A stretch of 64,000 nt of DNA from Streptomyces sp. SA15 (GCF_002291145.1 NZ_NTGE01000094.1:1-64000); one strand, 5' to 3'. Positions 52,302-61,059 are shown, counted from the first letter of the stretch. Notes: generated by a model from the sequence alone, not told the origin. Program-made: numbers and translations.

Positions 52302-53245
52302 TCCTCACCGTCACCCCCAACCCCTCCCTGGACCGCACGTACGAGGTCCCCTCGCTGGAGCGCGGAGAGGTCATCCGCGCCACCGGCGAGCGCATGGACC
52401 CCGGCGGCAAGGGCGTGAACGTCTCGCGCGCCGTCTCGGCCGCCGGACAGCGCACGGTCGCGGTCCTGCCCCTGGGTGGTGCGCCGGGCGCACTCGTCGC
52501 CGATCTGCTCGACGCGCAGGGAATCGAGGTCGCGCCGGTGCCGGTCGCCGGAGCCACCCGCTCCAACATCGCCCTCGCGGAGTCGGACGGGGTCCTGACG
52601 AAGATCAACGCGCCGGGGCCCGAGCTGTCCGCCGCCGAGCAGGAACTCCTCCTGGAGACGATGCGCGTACAGTCGCGCGACGCCGCCTGGATCGCGTGCT
52701 GCGGAAGCCTGCCCCGCGGGCTCACACCGTCGTGGTACGCCGAACTGGTCGCGCGGGCGCACGCCGCCGGCGCGCGCATCGCGCTCGACACCTCCGGACC
52801 CGCGCTCCTCGCGGCCCTGCGCGAGCGGCCCGACGTGGTGAAACCCAATGCCGAGGAACTCGCGGAGGCCGTCGGACGCCCCCTGTTCACCGTGGGCGAC
52901 GCCGTGAAGGCGGCCGAGGAGTTGCGCGAGATGGGCGCGCGCGCCGTCCTCGCGAGCCTGGGCGCCGACGGGCAGCTGCTCGTGGACGACGCGGGCGCCT
53001 GGTTCGGCAGCGCGCGCGTGGACGTCGTACGCAGCAATGTGGGCGCCGGCGACTCCTCGCTCGCCGGCTTCCTGATCGCCGGCGGCAGCGGCCCGGAGGC
53101 ACTGGCCTCCGCGGTCGCGCACGGCGCGGCGGCCGTACAACTGCCAGGCAGCGAGATGCCGACGCCGGGCGACCTGGACCCGGCGGCGGTGACCGTCACG
53201 GCCGAGGTACCGGCGGACCGCGTACTGAAGGAGCCGGTGTCATGA
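52298..53245 (+). CDS. fruK: 1-phosphofructokinase
   Basis: 315 residues. PfkB-family motifs: TPNPSLDRTYEV (4-15), GGKGVNVSRAVSAAG (36-50), KPNAEEL and the catalytic-base/anion-hole GAGD (249-252, Asp252). It converts fructose 1-phosphate made by the PTS to fructose 1,6-bisphosphate. It is translationally coupled to fruR, and its own stop overlaps an ATG of a small ORF. Confidence 0.92.
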   Translation: MILTVTPNPSLDRTYEVPSLERGEVIRATGERMDPGGKGVNVSRAVSAAGQRTVAVLPLGGAPGALVADLLDAQGIEVAPVPVAGATRSNIALAESDGVLTKINAPGPELSAAEQELLLETMRVQSRDAAWIACCGSLPRGLTPSWYAELVARAHAAGARIALDTSGPALLAALRERPDVVKPNAEELAEAVGRPLFTVGDAVKAAEELREMGARAVLASLGADGQLLVDDAGAWFGSARVDVVRSNVGAGDSSLAGFLIAGGSGPEALASAVAHGAAAVQLPGSEMPTPGDLDPAAVTVTAEVPADRVLKEPVS

Positions 53246-53553
53246 CGTCGTACGTACTGTGTGGACCGGCCCTGAACATGCCGCACGTACTGTGTGGACC
53301 GGCCCCGAACATGCCGAACGTGCCGTGCGGGTCGGCCCCGACCGAGCTGAGTGGACCGGCCCGGAAGCGGCGAGGCTCCCCCTTACTCGCCGCGGCCGAC
53401 GGACGGCAGGGGCACCTGAGCCGCCCTGCCGCCCAGTGGGGGCGGGGCCTCCCCTGCCCCGCCCCCACCCCCACAACCCCCCACCGCATCCCCGTCCCCC
53501 TTTCCGCCCACACCTCTCCACGGGCGATACGCGTGCGAAGGAGCCCGCGATGA
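53242..53553 (+). CDS. Small ORF coupled to both fruK and fruA
   Basis: 103 residues (MTSYVLCGPALNMPH). Its ATG overlaps the fruK stop (ATGA) with GAAGGAG 7 nt upstream, and its TGA overlaps the fruA ATG (ATGA). The first third is an in-frame 33-bp tandem repeat giving VLCGPA-x-NMP-type 11-residue repeats with Cys; the rest is Pro/Arg-rich with no recognised domain. It may only convey translational coupling across an expanded spacer, or encode a real peptide. I cannot tell from sequence alone. Confidence 0.4.
   Translation: MTSYVLCGPALNMPHVLCGPAPNMPNVPCGSAPTELSGPARKRRGSPLLAAADGRQGHLSRPAAQWGRGLPCPAPTPTTPHRIPVPLSAHTSPRAIRVRRSPR
53252..53350 (+). repeat. 33-bp tandem repeat after fruK
   Basis: Units at 53252-53284 and 53285-53317 differ at two positions; a third, diverged unit is 53318-53350. 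The unit contains ACGTACTGTGTGGACCGGCC. A period of 33 keeps reading frame. Confidence 0.88.
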
Positions 53554-55616
53554 GCGACATGATCACCGCGGACCTGGTCGATCTCGACCTGTCCGCCGAC
53601 ACCAAGGAAGCTGCGGCGCGTGCCCTCGCCGAGCGCATGGTCACCCTGGGCCGGGTGACCGACCTGGAGGGCTTCCTCGCCGACGTGGCCGCCCGCGAGG
53701 CACAGATGCCGACCGGCCTCGACGGCGGCATCGGCATCCCGCACTGCCGCAGCGAGCACGTCACCGAGCCGACGCTCGCCTTCGGGCGCAGCGCCGCCGG
53801 GATCGACTTCGGTGCCGCGGACGGCCCCGCCGACCTGATCTTCCTGATCGCCGCGCCCGCCGGCGCCGACGACGCCCACCTGACGATCCTGTCCTCGCTG
53901 GCCCGGCAGCTGATGAACGCCGAGTTCACCGACGCGCTGCGGTCGGCGGGGGACGCGGCGGCCGCGGCGGCGCTGATCCGCGGGGACGAGGCGCCGACGG
54001 TCGAGAAGACGGCCGGTTCCGAAGACTCCGCTGCGGCGTCGGCGGCGGCCTCCGCCGACGCCGCAGCGGGTACCGACGAGGGCGGGGCTTCCGAAGCGCG
54101 CGAGGAGCGCGAGGAGCGCCCCTTCCGTATCGTCGCCGTCACCTCCTGCCCCACCGGCATCGCCCACACCTACATGGCGGCCGAGTCCCTGGAGAACGCG
54201 GGCCGTGAGGCGGGCGTCGAACTCGTCGTCGAGACGCAGGGCTCGGCCGGTTTCACCCGGCTCGACCCGGCTGTCATCGCGGCCGCCGACGGCGTGATCT
54301 TCGCCCACGACGTGCCCGTACGCGACAAGGACCGCTTCGCCGGCAAGCCCACCGTCGACGTCGGCGTCAAGGCCGGCATCAACCGGCCCGCCGAGCTGAT
54401 CACCGAGGTCCAGGGCAAGGCGGCACGCGGCGAGGTCACCGCCGGTTCCCCGGGCGCGACGCCCGTCGAACGCTCCGGCGACTCCGGCGAGGGCTACGGC
54501 ACCAAGCTGCGCAAGTGGCTGATGTCCGGCGTCAGCTACATGGTCCCCTTCGTCGCCGCGGGCGGTCTGCTCATCGCCCTGGGCTTCGCGATCGGCGGCT
54601 GGAAGGTCGACAAGGCGCCGTCGGTGATGGAGCACTTCGTGTGGACCCAGACCGACAGCTGGGCGGCCCTGCTCTTCCAGATCGGCGGCGTGGCCTTCGG
54701 GTTCCTGGTCCCGGTCCTGGCGGGCTACATCGCCTACGGCATGGCGGACCGGCCCGGTATCGTCCCCGGGTTCGTCGGCGGCATGATCGCGTTCAACATC
54801 AACGCGGGCTTCCTCGGCGGCCTCGCGGCCGGTCTGATCGCCGGTGGCGTGGTGATGGCGATCCAGAAGGTCAACATCCCGGCGGCGCTGCGCGGCATCA
54901 TGCCGGTGGTGGTGATCCCGCTGATCTCCTCGGCGATCGTCGGCTTCCTGATGTTCGTCGTGATCGGCAAACCCATCGCCGAGGCGCAGAAGGGCATGAC
55001 CGACTGGCTGAACGGTCTGTCCGGCAGCAACGCCATCCTGCTCGGCGCCCTGCTCGGCCTGATGATGTGCTTCGACCTCGGCGGCCCGGTCAACAAGGTC
55101 GCGTACACCTTCGCCACCGCCGGTATCGCGGTCGCGAACCCCAGCGACTCCGCGATGAAGATCATGGCCGCGGTGATGGCGGCCGGCATGGTCCCGCCGC
55201 TCGCCATGGCCCTGGCCACGACGATCCGCGGCAAGCTGTTCACCCAGACCGAGCGCGAGAACGGCAAGGCCGCCTGGGTCCTGGGCGCCTCCTTCATCTC
55301 CGAGGGCGCGATCCCGTTCGCCGCGGCCGACCCGCTGCGCGTCATCCCGTCCTCGATGGTGGGCGGCGCGGTCACCGGCGCCCTGTCGATGGCCTTCGAC
55401 GCCACTCTGCGCGCCCCGCACGGCGGCATTTTCGTCGTCCCGCTGATCGGCAACCCCTTCCTCTACCTGATCGCCATCGCGGCGGGCGTGGGCGTCACGA
55501 CGGCGCTGGTCGTCGTCCTGAAGAGCATGCGCAAGCCGGCACCGGGCGGCCCGGCCCCCGAGGCGACGGAGACGGCCGCGGCGACGGCCGATCGGAAGCA
55601 GCCGGTCGCCGCGTAG
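53550..55616 (+). CDS. fruA: PTS fructose-specific EIIABC
   Basis: 688 residues from ATG 53550, GAAGGAG upstream. IIA (about 1-150) has the phosphorylated His65 in GIGIPHCRS. An Ala/Glu-rich linker follows. IIB (about 191-290) has the phosphocysteine C200 in AVTSCPTGIAHTYMAAE. IIC (about 320-670) shows about ten helices with KLRKWLMSGVSYMVPFVAAGGLLIALGFA and DLGGPVNKVAYTF. It imports fructose as fructose 1-phosphate using HPr. Its 3' end is copied in tandem. Confidence 0.94.
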   Translation: MSDMITADLVDLDLSADTKEAAARALAERMVTLGRVTDLEGFLADVAAREAQMPTGLDGGIGIPHCRSEHVTEPTLAFGRSAAGIDFGAADGPADLIFLIAAPAGADDAHLTILSSLARQLMNAEFTDALRSAGDAAAAAALIRGDEAPTVEKTAGSEDSAAASAAASADAAAGTDEGGASEAREEREERPFRIVAVTSCPTGIAHTYMAAESLENAGREAGVELVVETQGSAGFTRLDPAVIAAADGVIFAHDVPVRDKDRFAGKPTVDVGVKAGINRPAELITEVQGKAARGEVTAGSPGATPVERSGDSGEGYGTKLRKWLMSGVSYMVPFVAAGGLLIALGFAIGGWKVDKAPSVMEHFVWTQTDSWAALLFQIGGVAFGFLVPVLAGYIAYGMADRPGIVPGFVGGMIAFNINAGFLGGLAAGLIAGGVVMAIQKVNIPAALRGIMPVVVIPLISSAIVGFLMFVVIGKPIAEAQKGMTDWLNGLSGSNAILLGALLGLMMCFDLGGPVNKVAYTFATAGIAVANPSDSAMKIMAAVMAAGMVPPLAMALATTIRGKLFTQTERENGKAAWVLGASFISEGAIPFAAADPLRVIPSSMVGGAVTGALSMAFDATLRAPHGGIFVVPLIGNPFLYLIAIAAGVGVTTALVVVLKSMRKPAPGGPAPEATETAAATADRKQPVAA

Positions 55617-55673
55617 GCATCTGCGAGGGCCGCGCGTAGGCATCGGCGAGAGCCGCGCGTAGGCATGGAGGCC
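55611..55673 (+). repeat. Tandem duplication of the fruA stop region
   Basis: GCGTAGGCATC-GCGAG-GCCGC-type 23-bp units at 55611-55633, 55634-55656 and a partial third from 55657. Each contains the TAG that ends fruA. Confidence 0.85.
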
Positions 55674-55689
55674 GGCCTGCGAGATACGT

Positions 55690-55719
55690 CACGGTCCGGG
55701 ACTCAGGTCCCGGACCGTG
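55690..55719 (+). terminator. fru operon terminator
   Basis: CACGGTCCGGGAC-TCAG-GTCCCGGACCGTG, perfect 13-bp arms and a 4-nt loop, 73 bp after the fruA stop. Confidence 0.85.
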
Positions 55720-55735
55720 GTGTCTACTGGAGCGC

Positions 55736-55990
55736 ATGCCTGAGCACGTCTCCGTCTACCAGCTGCTGGGGATGACCTTCCTCGTCCTGGTGACCGTCGC
55801 CTGGGGGTTCGGCCTGGCCCTCATGCTGCGCCACGGCCGCGGCGAGGCGGCCCTGTGGCGGGCCGCCCACACCCGGCCCACGCTTGCGCACCAGCGGCAG
55901 ACCGGCCCCCCGCGTGAGTCCGTCGAACTGACCCCGGCGGAGGAAGACGCGTTCGAGGGTCTGGTACGACGGCTCAGCGCCGACCGCTGA
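55736..55990 (+). CDS. Small membrane-anchored protein, unknown
   Basis: 84 residues from ATG 55736. One membrane helix (LLGMTFLVLVTVAWGFGLALML, about 10-31), then a basic segment (RHGRGEAALWRAAHTRP) and an acidic C-terminus (ELTPAEEDAFEGLVRRL). It is compact, with a good codon pattern, so probably a real gene. Family unknown. Confidence 0.6.
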   Translation: MPEHVSVYQLLGMTFLVLVTVAWGFGLALMLRHGRGEAALWRAAHTRPTLAHQRQTGPPRESVELTPAEEDAFEGLVRRLSADR

Positions 55991-56020
55991 GCCGCTCCCC
56001 GCGCCCGCCGAACGCGCACC

Positions 56021-56080
56021 GAGCCCGCTGCACGCGCCACGAGCCCGCTGCACGCGCCACGAGCCCGCTGCACGCGCCGC
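56021..56080. repeat. Three 20-bp tandem repeats
   Basis: GAGCCCGCTGCACGCGCCAC at 56021-56040 and 56041-56060, and with one change at 56061-56080. They fill the gap between two convergent gene ends. Confidence 0.9.
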
Positions 56081-56084
56081 CCGC

Positions 56085-56831
56085 TCAGGAGAGCTGCGCA
56101 GCCCGCCGCTCCATCGCGTCCCTGGCCGCGTCCTCGCTCCCGTACACCTCGCACATGTGCCGCCCGTCGGGCGTCACCGTGTGCTCGACCTCCCAGAGGG
56201 AGACCTCCTCGCCGTCACGCAGCAGGAAGGCGTGCTCGTAGAGCGAGAAGCACAGCCCGGCACGGCCCGCCCGGCAGGGGCGCCCGAAAGCCTGCGTGAT
56301 CTGGTACGCGCACGCCGTGGCCAGCAGCGCGGCCGTCTCCGCACCCGGCCGGTCCGGGTTCTCCGCCCGGCGCAGCACCCGGCGCGCGTGGTCCGCCGAG
56401 TCGCCCGGCAGATACGCGTGGCGCGGCGCCGGAACCGGCGACAGCTGCACCGTCACCGGCAGCTCGAAGTCCGGCGCGTCCGGCGGCAGCGGCAGCCGCG
56501 CGGTGGCGGTGCGCAGCTCCTCCTCGTCCACGTACACCTCGTGCTGCGGGACGCTGCCCGGGGCGGTGTTGTGGACGAGCTCCCACAGGGTGAGCGCCGA
56601 GCCGTCCGCGAGCAGCCAGGTGTGCCGGTACGTCTCGCGGTGCAGCCCCGCGCTGTGGTGCGCGGAGTGCAGCGAACTGTCGTGCGCCAGCGCGCAGTCC
56701 AGACGCCGTATCGTCTCGTCGGGCAACTCGAAGGAGTTCAGGGCACGGCCGAGGAGCCGCGCGAGGTGCTCCTCCGGAGACTCGGGCGACTCGGGTGGTT
56801 CGTACGCTGCTGTCTCGTACGGAACGCTCAA
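56085..56831 (-). CDS. Conserved streptomycete protein, possibly DUF6227
   Basis: 248 residues from ATG 56831. Two similar halves can be seen: HRETYRHTWLLADGSALTLWELVHNTAPG with YVDEEEL, and SLYEHAFLLRDGEEVSLWEVEHTVTPDGRHMCEVYGSEDAARDAMERR. This suggests an internally duplicated beta-rich domain. The function is unknown and there is no signal peptide. The DUF name is from memory of the family and should be confirmed. Confidence 0.6.
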   Translation of the reverse strand: MSVPYETAAYEPPESPESPEEHLARLLGRALNSFELPDETIRRLDCALAHDSSLHSAHHSAGLHRETYRHTWLLADGSALTLWELVHNTAPGSVPQHEVYVDEEELRTATARLPLPPDAPDFELPVTVQLSPVPAPRHAYLPGDSADHARRVLRRAENPDRPGAETAALLATACAYQITQAFGRPCRAGRAGLCFSLYEHAFLLRDGEEVSLWEVEHTVTPDGRHMCEVYGSEDAARDAMERRAAQLS

Positions 56832-57017
56832 GGTTTCTCCCGGCGTTGCTGCATGTCACCTTGTGGGTGCATACCGTAGCCCCTCGGTCGGACATCATGT
56901 CCGGGAACCGAGAAAACGTACGCCCGGAAAACGTCCGGGCCGCGGGGAAAGTTCCCACGCGGCCCGATGATCCGTCAAAAACCGCCGGTCAGACGCCCTT
57001 CCGGCGTGCGGGTGCAC

Positions 57018-58235
57018 TCAGGCGGCGCTTCCCGCGATCCACTCGCTCCACGCCATGTTCCAGCCGTTCAGCCCGTTGTCCGGGGCCACGGTCCTGTCGG
57101 GGGAGTTCTTCACGATCACGAGGTCCCCGATGAGCGAGTTGTCGTAGAACCACTTGGCGGGCGTGGCACCCCGCGCACCCTGTACGTCCGCGAGCCCGAC
57201 ACAGCCGTGGCTGGTGCCCTGACGGCCGAAGGGCGGATTGCCCCTGCTGTACCAGTAGTTGCCGTGGATGAAGGTCCCCGACGTGGTCAGACGCATCGCG
57301 TGCGGCACGTCCGGGATGTCGTACTCGCCGCCGAAGCCGACCGTCGTGCCGTTCATCCGTGTCTGCGTGAACTTCTCGGAGATCACCATCTGACCGTTGT
57401 AGGTCGGGTTCTGGGCGCTGCCCGCCGAGATCGGCACCGTCTTGATCGTCTTGCCGTCCCGCACGACCGTCATGGTCTGCGTGTTCACGTCGACCGTGGA
57501 GACCTGGGAGCGCCCGATCGTGAAGCTGACGGTCTTCTTCTGCACCCCGTAGACGCCGTTCGCGCCCTCGACCCCGTCCAGATCGATCTTCATCGTGACC
57601 TTGGAGCCTGCCTTCCAGTACTCCTCGGGCCGGAAGTCGAGCCGCTGCGAGCCGAACCAGTGCCCGACCACCTTCTGCCCGCTGCTCGACGTCACCGTGA
57701 TGTGCGACTGCACGGCCTTCTTGTCGCTGATCACCTTGTCGAAGCTGAACGACACCGGCATCCCGACCCCGACCGTCGTGCCGTTGTCCGGCGTGTACGT
57801 CCCGATGAAGCTGTTCGCCGAAGAGACCGTGGTGAAGATGGAGTTGGCGGCCGCGGTACGGCCGTTGGCGTCCTTCGCGGTCGCCGATATCTCGTACTTC
57901 GTCCCGCGCTCCAACTGCTCCTTCGGCTTCCAACTGCCGCCATCCGCGGCCATCGACCCCGGTACGGCCGTCCCCGTCCCCGCCACCGTCATCTTCACGT
58001 CGGTCAGCCTGCCGTCGCTGACCTTCACGCCGGTGGTGTTGATCGACGCGTCGGTCGAACCGTCCTCGGCCGAGATGGCGATCTTCGCGACCGACGTCTT
58101 GACGGACGCCTTCCCGTTCTCGCCCCCGCTCTTGGCGTTGGCACTTCCGCCACAGGCGGTGAGGGTGAGGGCGCCGACCATCAGGGCGGCACAGGCCCCG
58201 AGTACGCGCCGCGCTGTTGTGTCCGGCGTTGTCAC
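57018..58235 (-). CDS. L,D-transpeptidase lipoprotein (YkuD) with Ig-like domains
   Basis: 405 residues from GTG 58235, TTGGAGCA upstream. The lipobox LTAC puts the lipidated Cys at residue 28. Two Ig-like domains (about 45-140 and 150-250) precede the YkuD domain, with His324 (FIHGNYW) and the S-H-G-C motif at 342-345, Cys345 nucleophile. It should form 3-3 cross-links in peptidoglycan outside the membrane, as LdtMt2-type enzymes do. Confidence 0.93.
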   Translation of the reverse strand: MTTPDTTARRVLGACAALMVGALTLTACGGSANAKSGGENGKASVKTSVAKIAISAEDGSTDASINTTGVKVSDGRLTDVKMTVAGTGTAVPGSMAADGGSWKPKEQLERGTKYEISATAKDANGRTAAANSIFTTVSSANSFIGTYTPDNGTTVGVGMPVSFSFDKVISDKKAVQSHITVTSSSGQKVVGHWFGSQRLDFRPEEYWKAGSKVTMKIDLDGVEGANGVYGVQKKTVSFTIGRSQVSTVDVNTQTMTVVRDGKTIKTVPISAGSAQNPTYNGQMVISEKFTQTRMNGTTVGFGGEYDIPDVPHAMRLTTSGTFIHGNYWYSRGNPPFGRQGTSHGCVGLADVQGARGATPAKWFYDNSLIGDLVIVKNSPDRTVAPDNGLNGWNMAWSEWIAGSAA

Positions 58236-58404
58236 GGGCTGCTCCAAGTTCGTGTGATGTGCGCGATCCGCTCCGGTGCATGGAGGAACGCTCCAGTGCG
58301 TGGAGAAAGAGGGGATCGGCGGTGGGCCGGGTTCCCTCCGTTCGTCATGAACGCCATCACGTGACGGAACCGGGACAATCACCGTGCGAGAGACGGCGTC
58401 CGCT

Positions 58405-58511
58405 CTAGGGGGTGAGGGGGTGAGGGGGTGAGGGGTTAGGGGCCCCTCCTCTCCCCGCCCTCGTCAACGACCCTGTACAACTCCCCGCCCTCGTCAACGA
58501 CCCCCGTACAA
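58405..58511. repeat. Repeats at the P1 peptidase 3' end
   Basis: GGGGGTGA is iterated about four times near 58409-58435. Two units of 30-31 bp follow (58451-58480, 58481-58511; CTCCCCGCCCTCGTCAACGA). The second contains the peptidase stop (58494-58496), and the first is a downstream copy of it. Confidence 0.85.
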
Positions 58512-59522
58512 CTCCCCGTACGACGGCCACACCCCACCCGGCCCCTCCACCGACTCGGCGGCGTGCACGGCCCGTACGATCGCGCGTGTCACCAGGTCCG
58601 CGCCGGCCGCGAGGATCTCGTTCAGCGCGAGTGGGTTGCCGGCGTCCAGCGGGCGTGTCCCTGTCGCCAGCGCGAACACCGTGTCGCCGTCGTGGAGGAG
58701 ATGCACCGGCCGTACGGCACGCGCGATGCCGTCGTGCGCGGTGCCGGCCATCTTCTGTGCCTGCGCCTTCGACAGGTCAGCGTCGGTGGCTACCACCGCG
58801 AGCGTGGTGTTGAGCGGGGGAGGCCCGTTCGTCACCGCGACCTCGGCGAGGCGCCGGCGTGCGGCGTCATGGACATGCGCCTCCGGGTACTCCACGCGCC
58901 CCTGGAACAACTCCCCGTACAAGACGCCCGTTTCCGGATCCCGTACCGCTCCCGCCGCGTTGGCCACCACCAGCGCGGCCACCGTGATCCCCGAGTCGAG
59001 GACGGTGCTCGCGCTGCCGACCCCGCCCTTCAACTGCCCGACCACCGCGCCCGTACCCGCGCCGACGCACCCTTCCCGCACCGGTGCACCGGGTTCGCTC
59101 GCGGCGGCCGCCTCGACCGCGGCCCGGCCGGTTGCCGCGTCCGGTCGGGCCCGGAAGTCGCCGCCCCGCCCCAGATCGAAGACACAGGCGGCCGGCACCA
59201 CCGGCACGACGTGCGCCGGATCCACCCCCACCCGCACCCCGCGCCCCTGTTCTTCCAGCCAGGCCATCACCCCGGACGCCGCGTCGAGCCCGTACGCGCT
59301 GCCGCCGGTCAGCACGATCGCCTCGACCTTCTGCACCAGGTTGCGTGGATCGAGGGCGTCGGTCTCCTTGGTCCCGGGACCGCCGCCCCGCACATCCACG
59401 GCGGCGACGGCACCGCCCTCCGGGGCCAGCACGACCGTGGTACCGGTGAGCCAACCGTCGCCGTTACGCGTCGCGTGCCCCACCCGCATACCGGACACGT
59501 CCGTCAGAGCGTCAACTGTCAT
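58494..59522 (-). CDS. P1/DmpA-family (NylC-like) N-terminal nucleophile hydrolase
   Basis: 342 residues from ATG 59522. Family marks: LTDVSGMRVGHAT, VVLAPEGGAVAAVDVRGGGPGTKETDAL and VLTGGSAYGLDAASGVM. The sequence PPPLN-TTLAVVATDA places a candidate autocleavage bond at Asn238-Thr239, as between Asn266 and Thr267 of the nylon-oligomer hydrolase NylC, which would free Thr239 as nucleophile. Natural substrates of such enzymes are mostly unknown (beta-peptides, D-amino-acid amides, cyclic or linear amides). It is probably cytoplasmic. Confidence 0.85.
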   Translation of the reverse strand: MTVDALTDVSGMRVGHATRNGDGWLTGTTVVLAPEGGAVAAVDVRGGGPGTKETDALDPRNLVQKVEAIVLTGGSAYGLDAASGVMAWLEEQGRGVRVGVDPAHVVPVVPAACVFDLGRGGDFRARPDAATGRAAVEAAAASEPGAPVREGCVGAGTGAVVGQLKGGVGSASTVLDSGITVAALVVANAAGAVRDPETGVLYGELFQGRVEYPEAHVHDAARRRLAEVAVTNGPPPLNTTLAVVATDADLSKAQAQKMAGTAHDGIARAVRPVHLLHDGDTVFALATGTRPLDAGNPLALNEILAAGADLVTRAIVRAVHAAESVEGPGGVWPSYGELYGGR

Positions 59523-59558
59523 GAGCCCAGTCTGGTACGGCGCCCGTACCCTGGACCC

Positions 59559-59762
59559 ATGACCACCGCCCCCGACCCCACGCCCAGCCCTGAGCCGAAC
59601 GAGCCGCGTGAGCCGAAGGCCGCGCTGATCTTCGACGATCCCCTGGACCAGCAGTCCTCGGACGACACGGACCGCGGGTGGGGCGAGCGTCCCGGCGCAG
59701 GCGCCGACAGCATGGCCGATCTGAAGCGCTTCCTCGACGAGAAGCCGCCCCACCACCTCTGA
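59559..59762 (+). CDS. Small acidic conserved protein, unknown
   Basis: 67 residues from ATG 59559, divergent from the P1 peptidase with 36 bp between starts. A Pro/Glu-rich N-terminus (PDPTPSPEPNEPREP) leads to a conserved-looking core KAALIFDDPLDQQSSDD and DLKRFLDEKPPHHL. No domain is recognised. Codon use fits coding sequence. Confidence 0.55.
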   Translation: MTTAPDPTPSPEPNEPREPKAALIFDDPLDQQSSDDTDRGWGERPGAGADSMADLKRFLDEKPPHHL

Positions 59763-59781
59763 GTCCGGCGGGCCGCTGCCG

Positions 59782-60252
59782 CTACCGCTCGTTGTGGCCC
59801 GACCCCCGCTGCGCGACCAGCGCGTCCCGGATCTCCTTGAGCACCTCCAGCTCGGTCACCTCCACGACCTCCCGCGCGCCCTCCTTCTCCTTCCTGCGGG
59901 CCTCCATCCGGGCCAGGTACTTCGACATGGGCAGGACCATCAGGAAGTAGACGACGGCCGCCGTGATCACGAACGTGAGGGTGGAGCCGAGGACGGAGCC
60001 CCACATGATCCGGACGCCGGTCGCGCTGTCGCCCGTACCGGTGCAGGGCTCCTTGATGCACGAGCTGTAATGGTCGAGGTTCTTGGTGCCGATCGCTCCG
60101 ATGACCGGATTGATGATCCCCTTCACCACCGAGTTGACGATGTTGGTGAAGGCGGCGCCGATCACCACCGCCACTGCCAGATCGACGACGTTCCCGCGCA
60201 TCAGGAAGGCCTTGAAGCCCTCCCAGACGCTCGGTTCCTTCTTCTCGCTCAC
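59782..60252 (-). CDS. mscL: Large-conductance mechanosensitive channel
   Basis: 156 residues from ATG 60252. MscL family: FKAFLMRGNVVDLAVAVVIGAAFTNIVNSVVKGIINPVIG (helix 1 gate), a periplasmic loop with two Cys (SSCIKEPCTGTG), and TLTFVITAAVVYFLMVLPMSKYLARMEARRKEKE (helix 2), then a cytoplasmic bundle. The pentamer vents solutes on osmotic downshock. Confidence 0.95.
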   Translation of the reverse strand: MSEKKEPSVWEGFKAFLMRGNVVDLAVAVVIGAAFTNIVNSVVKGIINPVIGAIGTKNLDHYSSCIKEPCTGTGDSATGVRIMWGSVLGSTLTFVITAAVVYFLMVLPMSKYLARMEARRKEKEGAREVVEVTELEVLKEIRDALVAQRGSGHNER

Positions 60253-60342
60253 CTCGGGGACTCTCCTCGCACGCGCAGGGTGTGGAACGAACAGCTCCGC
60301 AACCTACGACAGGCCGAGGTGTCCCCGCCCAACGGGGTGGGG

Positions 60343-60939
60343 TCAGCACAGCGTCACCGCCAGCCGTGCCGTCGTACTCGCGCCCGCGAGGTGCGCGGCG
60401 GTGGAGCGCGGCACCGAGAGCACGACCAGTGCCCCGCCCTCGGTCGCGCCGTGCAGTGGCTCGGGCACCTTCGTCACCCGCGCCCCGCGCGCGACCACGC
60501 GGGCGTCACCACCCGTCGCCGACTCCTCGGCGGCGATGACGTCGACCCGGTCGCCGGGCCGCAGCAACCGGACCGTGGCGCCGTCGGCGATCCGCACCGG
60601 CGCCGTCACGAGCTGGACGGCACGGCGTTCCCGTACGGGGTCGGCCACGGGGTGCCCGCGCGTCCGTTCCCCTTCCTGCGGCCCCGCCGCCACGAGCGCG
60701 ACCGCGGCGACGGCGAGACCGGCCGCCAGGGCCCGCCTTCGATGCCGTACGAGCCGCTGCAGCTGATATCGCCCGCCGCGTACCCGCACGGGAGCGAAGT
60801 GCGGCACCTCGCAGGTCGGGGGAGCGTCCGTGCCGAGCGGGCGCGGAGGAAGGGGAGAAGAAGAGGGACAGGGAGAGGGATACGAAGGGGGATACGAGGA
60901 CGGAGACGGAGAGGGAGCGAAGGACACGTGGACCACCAC
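60343..60939 (-). CDS. SAF-domain, RcpC/CpaB-like protein
   Basis: 198 residues from GTG 60939 (start uncertain). A Pro/Ser-rich N-terminus is followed by RHRRRALAAGLAVAAVALVAAG (membrane anchor, about 72-93). A SAF/CpaB-like region follows: RAVQLVTAPVRIADGATVRLLRPGDRVDVIAAEESATGGDARVVARGARVTKVPEP and LVVLSVPRSTAAHLAG. Such proteins support Flp/Tad pilus assembly, but no other pilus gene is in view. Confidence 0.75.
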   Translation of the reverse strand: MVVHVSFAPSPSPSSYPPSYPSPCPSSSPLPPRPLGTDAPPTCEVPHFAPVRVRGGRYQLQRLVRHRRRALAAGLAVAAVALVAAGPQEGERTRGHPVADPVRERRAVQLVTAPVRIADGATVRLLRPGDRVDVIAAEESATGGDARVVARGARVTKVPEPLHGATEGGALVVLSVPRSTAAHLAGASTTARLAVTLC

Positions 60940-61059
60940 CTGCGGCGAGGGATCGGCTTGCGATTGCCACGATGAGGCTTCGCGCCGATTCCCGCTGGGG
61001 CCGGTGGGCTACTGGCGAGTTGTGGACAACTCCCTCACCCGAACGAGAAGTTCCACGAG

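Noticed and set aside
50046..55643. Very long minus-strand frames (713 and 815 codons) opposite the MFS and fru genes
   Set aside because: Composition is Gly/Arg/Asp/His-rich shadow translation without domains; the plus-strand genes are unambiguous.
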